In this document: positions 60,853 through 64,000 of the stretch, piece after piece
How the letters are laid out: every line of letters begins with the position of its first letter
Position numbering within the stretch: the first letter of the stretch is position 1
NCBI GenBank assembly: GCA_047967505.1
Contig: CM106538.1
Source: Dipteris shenzhenensis
Taxonomy: Eukaryota > Polypodiophyta > Polypodiopsida > Gleicheniales
DNA length: 64,000 nt
Direction: 5' to 3' (one strand)
Program-made: the position numbers and the translations under genes
Notes under the pieces: model-generated
The model's input: the letters and a program-made list of their open reading frames with translations, nothing else
Database searches by the model: none
What the model was told of the DNA's origin: nothing

Positions 60853-62240
60853 TGATAGGAGTTGCTCTATTTTTTACCAACTACAATCAATTGATCTTGA
60901 AACGCTTTCACCTTTGTACCGAATCTCCCTCGTTTAGAGCTTTGTCTCAAGGCAACGATCCGAGCTTCGTTGTTCACCTAACGCCAATTGGAGCACTTTG
61001 AGTTGAACCCCCTTTGCATTGGCAACGCACAACATCGAACCAAATTATTGAGCTTTCTCAAAGCTCCTCCATTCAATGCCAACATATGTACTACAAGAGT
61101 AAATGACAAGGCCCTATATACCATGTCAAATTTTGAGACTCAACCTACCTTGAATGCCACTACAAAAATTCAACACTTATACCTTGATTTTCAAAGACCT
61201 CTCCTTGAACTACATTGAAACTTGTGCCATGACCAAACTCTTGAGCACGATGTAGACATGAAAACAATGAATGCGAGATCAGCATAAAATCTAGTAGCCT
61301 CTACCTGCTACAACTATCAACACATTCCAAGTCGAGTGCCCTTCTCAATCAAGCTAACTTTCCTACCCACCATCATGGACACAACAATGGCTTTGGTTCC
61401 TCGTTGACCCCTAGAATCAATCCATGATTGTTGCTTGGAATCTTCCTGAATGGCAATTGAGATTATGTCTAGATCCATAACCTATTAATCAATGCTCTGA
61501 CTCATCTTAGGGTTGTTTACCAAATTTCCCATTATTAGAGTACCACTTTGAGAATCTTACTCTCACAAAACCAATGCATTCCAAGCAATCTACAACGTTA
61601 AACTTGAGAATCTTGCCTTTGTAGCCTAATCCAAGATTACCTACCGAATGTCAATTTAAAATCACCTTAGTCCAAGTCTTCCTTCAAAACCCCGCCCAAG
61701 TTAACATAAGATATCTAGCTTTACTATGAAGTCTAGATCTACAGTGTTCCATCACTTGCCATCTTGTTCTCCTCACATCTGAATGCAAGTGTGGCAATTA
61801 TCTCCAACAAACATTGCCGTAGTCTTCATTTCACACATGCATTAACATATCCCCTAGCACATCATTGAATAAAGTTGAAAATAATAATACAATTTAGTCC
61901 ATTTACTTCTAGTAATAAAACATGTGAATTAGTTATTGCACTTGTTTGGGATATCCAATTCTGCTGATGTGTATCGCCGGAGGGGGAAAACTCGATGGCT
62001 GAAAATTTCGCTACTCCCGTGAATTTTAAATTTTTACCTCTCGTCCATCGAATCTTGGAATATTAAGGTTTTGCAATGTTTTCTCGCCCTGCAAACACGC
62101 TACAACCTACACGCACCTCCACGTGACCTTGCACAGACTTTGGTTTGGCATTGTCGTATTTTGGGTAAGTTGTCTTCTATTCTTTACTTCCCTCACAAGC
62201 TAGCTTCTCTCAGTTCTGGAGGGTTTATTCTGTATTGATC
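60853..62240. other. No recognisable gene
   Basis: Base composition is more balanced than in the array, with many CAA/CTT words, but I find no domain, RNA gene or repeat. Frames are short on both strands. Confidence 0.4.
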
Positions 62241-62275
62241 ATTACCATACATCAATCGCAACAGGTAGCTCGCCA

Positions 62276-62395
62276 TGTCTTGCAAGAGAAGCAGACAGAG
62301 GCTACGAGACAAGAAAGTTGAAAAGCTTGGTCGAGGCACAAAGAACAGATTGTGGGTCGAGGAAAGTAATGGCCCAGTATCGAAATGGTAGAGCG
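62276..62395 (+). CDS. Small basic ORF, uncertain
   Basis: An ATG after CAACAGGTAGCTCGCC opens a frame of about 39 codons starting MSCKRSRQRLRDKKVEKLGR and ending at TAG. It is rich in Arg and Lys. The GC-richer surroundings (about 61,970-62,280) could be a promoter and leader, but no TATA box or family match supports it. It could equally be chance or the first exon of a larger gene. Confidence 0.15.
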
Positions 62396-62679
62396 AAAGA
62401 CACTTGTGCAACATTTACAAAGGGAGAAACAATGAGGATAGAAAACTCCTTGCAAAGCAATAGCAGGAAGCAATTGCAGATGCATGCATCTTTGCCTACA
62501 AGAGGCACTTTAATACTGATGTAATGTAAAATACATATTAATATATATATAGATGAATCAAAGAACATGTACAAACTCAACTATAAACCCTATCATGCAT
62601 AGCAAGAAGTAGCCACTATGACATCCCAACATCAGTGGCCACCAATGGGCTGTGCTCACACAATTTTGCTCTCTCCCTC

Positions 62680-62838
62680 TCTCTCTCACACACACACACA
62701 CTCACACTCACACTCACACTCACACTCACACTCACACTCACACTCACACTCACACTCACACTCACACTCACACTCACACTCACACTCACACTCACACACC
62801 AACACTCACTCTCTCACTCTCTCTCTCTCTCTCTCAAG
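62680..62838 (+). repeat. CT, CA and (CTCACA)n microsatellite
   Basis: A CT run, then CA, then about 16-17 perfect CTCACA hexamers (62,701-62,798), then CT again. The long frames of alternating His-Ser or Thr-Leu here are repeat artefacts. Confidence 0.98.
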
Positions 62839-62960
62839 TGCGTCTCTCTATGTGTAAGATATACCCAATGTAAGATTCATCACTTCTATATGTGCATCTC
62901 TCTATGTGTAAGATATACCCAATGCATAATAGGTTCAGCCTAGGCCTGAGCCCTTGTATT

Positions 62961-62961
<1 letters not shown>

Positions 62962-63015
<54 letters not shown>

Positions 63016-63035
63016 GCACTTTTATTGGGTGAAAA

Positions 63036-63066
<31 letters not shown>

Positions 63067-63082
63067 GCGCACGCACGCGCAC
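62962..63082 (+). repeat. CT/CA compound microsatellites
   Basis: (CT)n at 62,962-62,999 followed by (CA)n, then a second CT-CA pair at 63,037-63,070 with a CGCGCACGCACG tail. A 38-bp sequence (CATCTCTCTATGTGTAAGAT type) just upstream is also duplicated (about 62,842 and 62,895). Confidence 0.95.
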
Positions 63083-63872
63083 AAGCTATCAGGTTTTTAC
63101 CATGAATTGGAAATTAAAGTTGAAAGCATTATTCTTGGACTACCAGCTACTAGCTAGACAAATGTCAAGACCTCATCAAGTTCCATGTGGGCACTTTTCT
63201 GACACTAAATTATACAACATACTCTGTCCAGTGCAGAAAGTATCATCACTAATACTTGAGAACATAGCATAAATTAAGTTCAGAAACAAGCTCAAACCAT
63301 TATGCACATGGTTTTTAACCTCGAGCCAGGATTAACCAAGGCTGCATGATCAGAGGAGCTACTCCCACCTTCCACGGGTCTAGATCATTTTACACATGCA
63401 CGCACACGCACACACTAATATGATCAAGGACTTCAGGTTCGTCAAAGCTCTGCCAATGGAAAACTTGGTTATAGTAAAGAACACTTATGCTTGGGTGATT
63501 GAAAATGTCTCCACATCATGGAAGAAGCTATGAACCTTACTGTAAAGTTTTAAGTATGCTCCTGCCACACAAACCATGGCCTAAATTCCCCACTGCTGAT
63601 ATGTACAAAAGAGTAGCGTTAAGCTAGTGACAATTGGATTCACTCATGCTCCAAAGAGAGAAGCCATTTTAAAACATAAAAAAAGAAGGAAGCTGATTGG
63701 GAAAGTAGAACGTAGCAGAAAATATCCTTAATCCTTATGCAATGACAGCAAAAAATTCAACCTCAACATCCTTTTAGAAGCATAGAACATAAAACATTTT
63801 CGCAATGGCAGAGCAAGTAATCTATCCAGACACTGGAGAAACTAATTTCTTATGAGAAATGGGGACTGTCGG

Positions 63873-63875
<3 letters not shown>
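63083..63875. other. No recognisable gene
   Basis: No domain or RNA gene seen. A short CA/CG-rich run lies near 63,396-63,416. Confidence 0.4.
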
Positions 63876-63915
<40 letters not shown>

Positions 63916-64000
63916 TTCTATCTCTTACTCTTCCTTTATTTATTATTCTCTTCCTAACGTGGAACTGTCGGATATATATTCTCTCTCTCTCTCTCTCTCT
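63865..64000 (+). repeat. Two CT microsatellites behind a duplicated motif
   Basis: ACTGTCGGATAT followed by a CT tract occurs at 63,866 and again at 63,964; the second tract runs off the window edge. The two form a tandem duplication with a period of about 98 bp. Confidence 0.9.

Noticed and set aside
62618-62943. His-Ser or Thr-Leu repeat proteins
   Set aside because: They are translations of the CTCACA and CT microsatellites in three frames.

Overview
The window is nuclear DNA of a land plant with a large, repeat-rich genome. It is AT-rich and holds plant-type Ty3/gypsy, Ty1/copia and LINE retrotransposon remnants, plus a plant-like centromeric histone H3 relative. Nothing identifies the species; a seed-free vascular plant such as a fern is only a guess. 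No gene in the window looks intact: every recognisable coding region carries in-frame stops, frameshifts or truncations.

Region 1 (1-10,260) is a patchwork of decayed genes. On the minus strand lie two joined Ty3/gypsy remnants. One reads gag, protease, reverse transcriptase, RNase H and an integrase with its core deleted; a second RT-RNase H copy is fused to its end. Then come minus-strand remnants of unknown and coiled-coil coding sequence, a plus-strand protein-kinase pseudogene (about 7,905-8,687) and a plus-strand RING-finger pseudogene (about 9,080-10,243).

Region 2 (about 10,411-55,120) is the dominant feature: an array of about 30 full or partial copies of a repeat unit of about 1.36 kb. 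Units fall into diagnostic types ordered b-c-a'-d-e followed by a copia fragment. This order recurs every 9.4-10.8 kb, so the array has a higher-order repeat structure like that of centromeric satellites but with far longer monomers. Three 5'-truncated copia fragments with 3' LTRs, two copies of a 1.85-2.3 kb block B, two copies of a block C of about 0.43 kb, and a 2.6 kb inverted segment interrupt it. Most units carry a TATA box, a CT tract, a consensus 5' splice site and, about 406 nt further on, a 3' splice site preceded by a small hairpin. Each unit therefore resembles a small split transcription unit without a convincing protein product.

Region 3 (55,560-64,000) holds a diverged 226-bp tandem duplication, a CENH3-like histone pseudogene (57,241-57,645) abruptly continued in frame by a 5'-truncated LINE (57,646-60,373, poly(A) tail), a second inverted LINE 3' end inserted in a CA/GTAT microsatellite, about 1.4 kb without recognisable content, and a cluster of CT, CA and CTCACA microsatellites up to the window edge.

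The parts do not form a pathway. The window records retrotransposition, multi-unit unequal exchange and decay. The points most worth following are the higher-order 1.36-kb array with repeated promoter and splice signals, and the CENH3/LINE junction.
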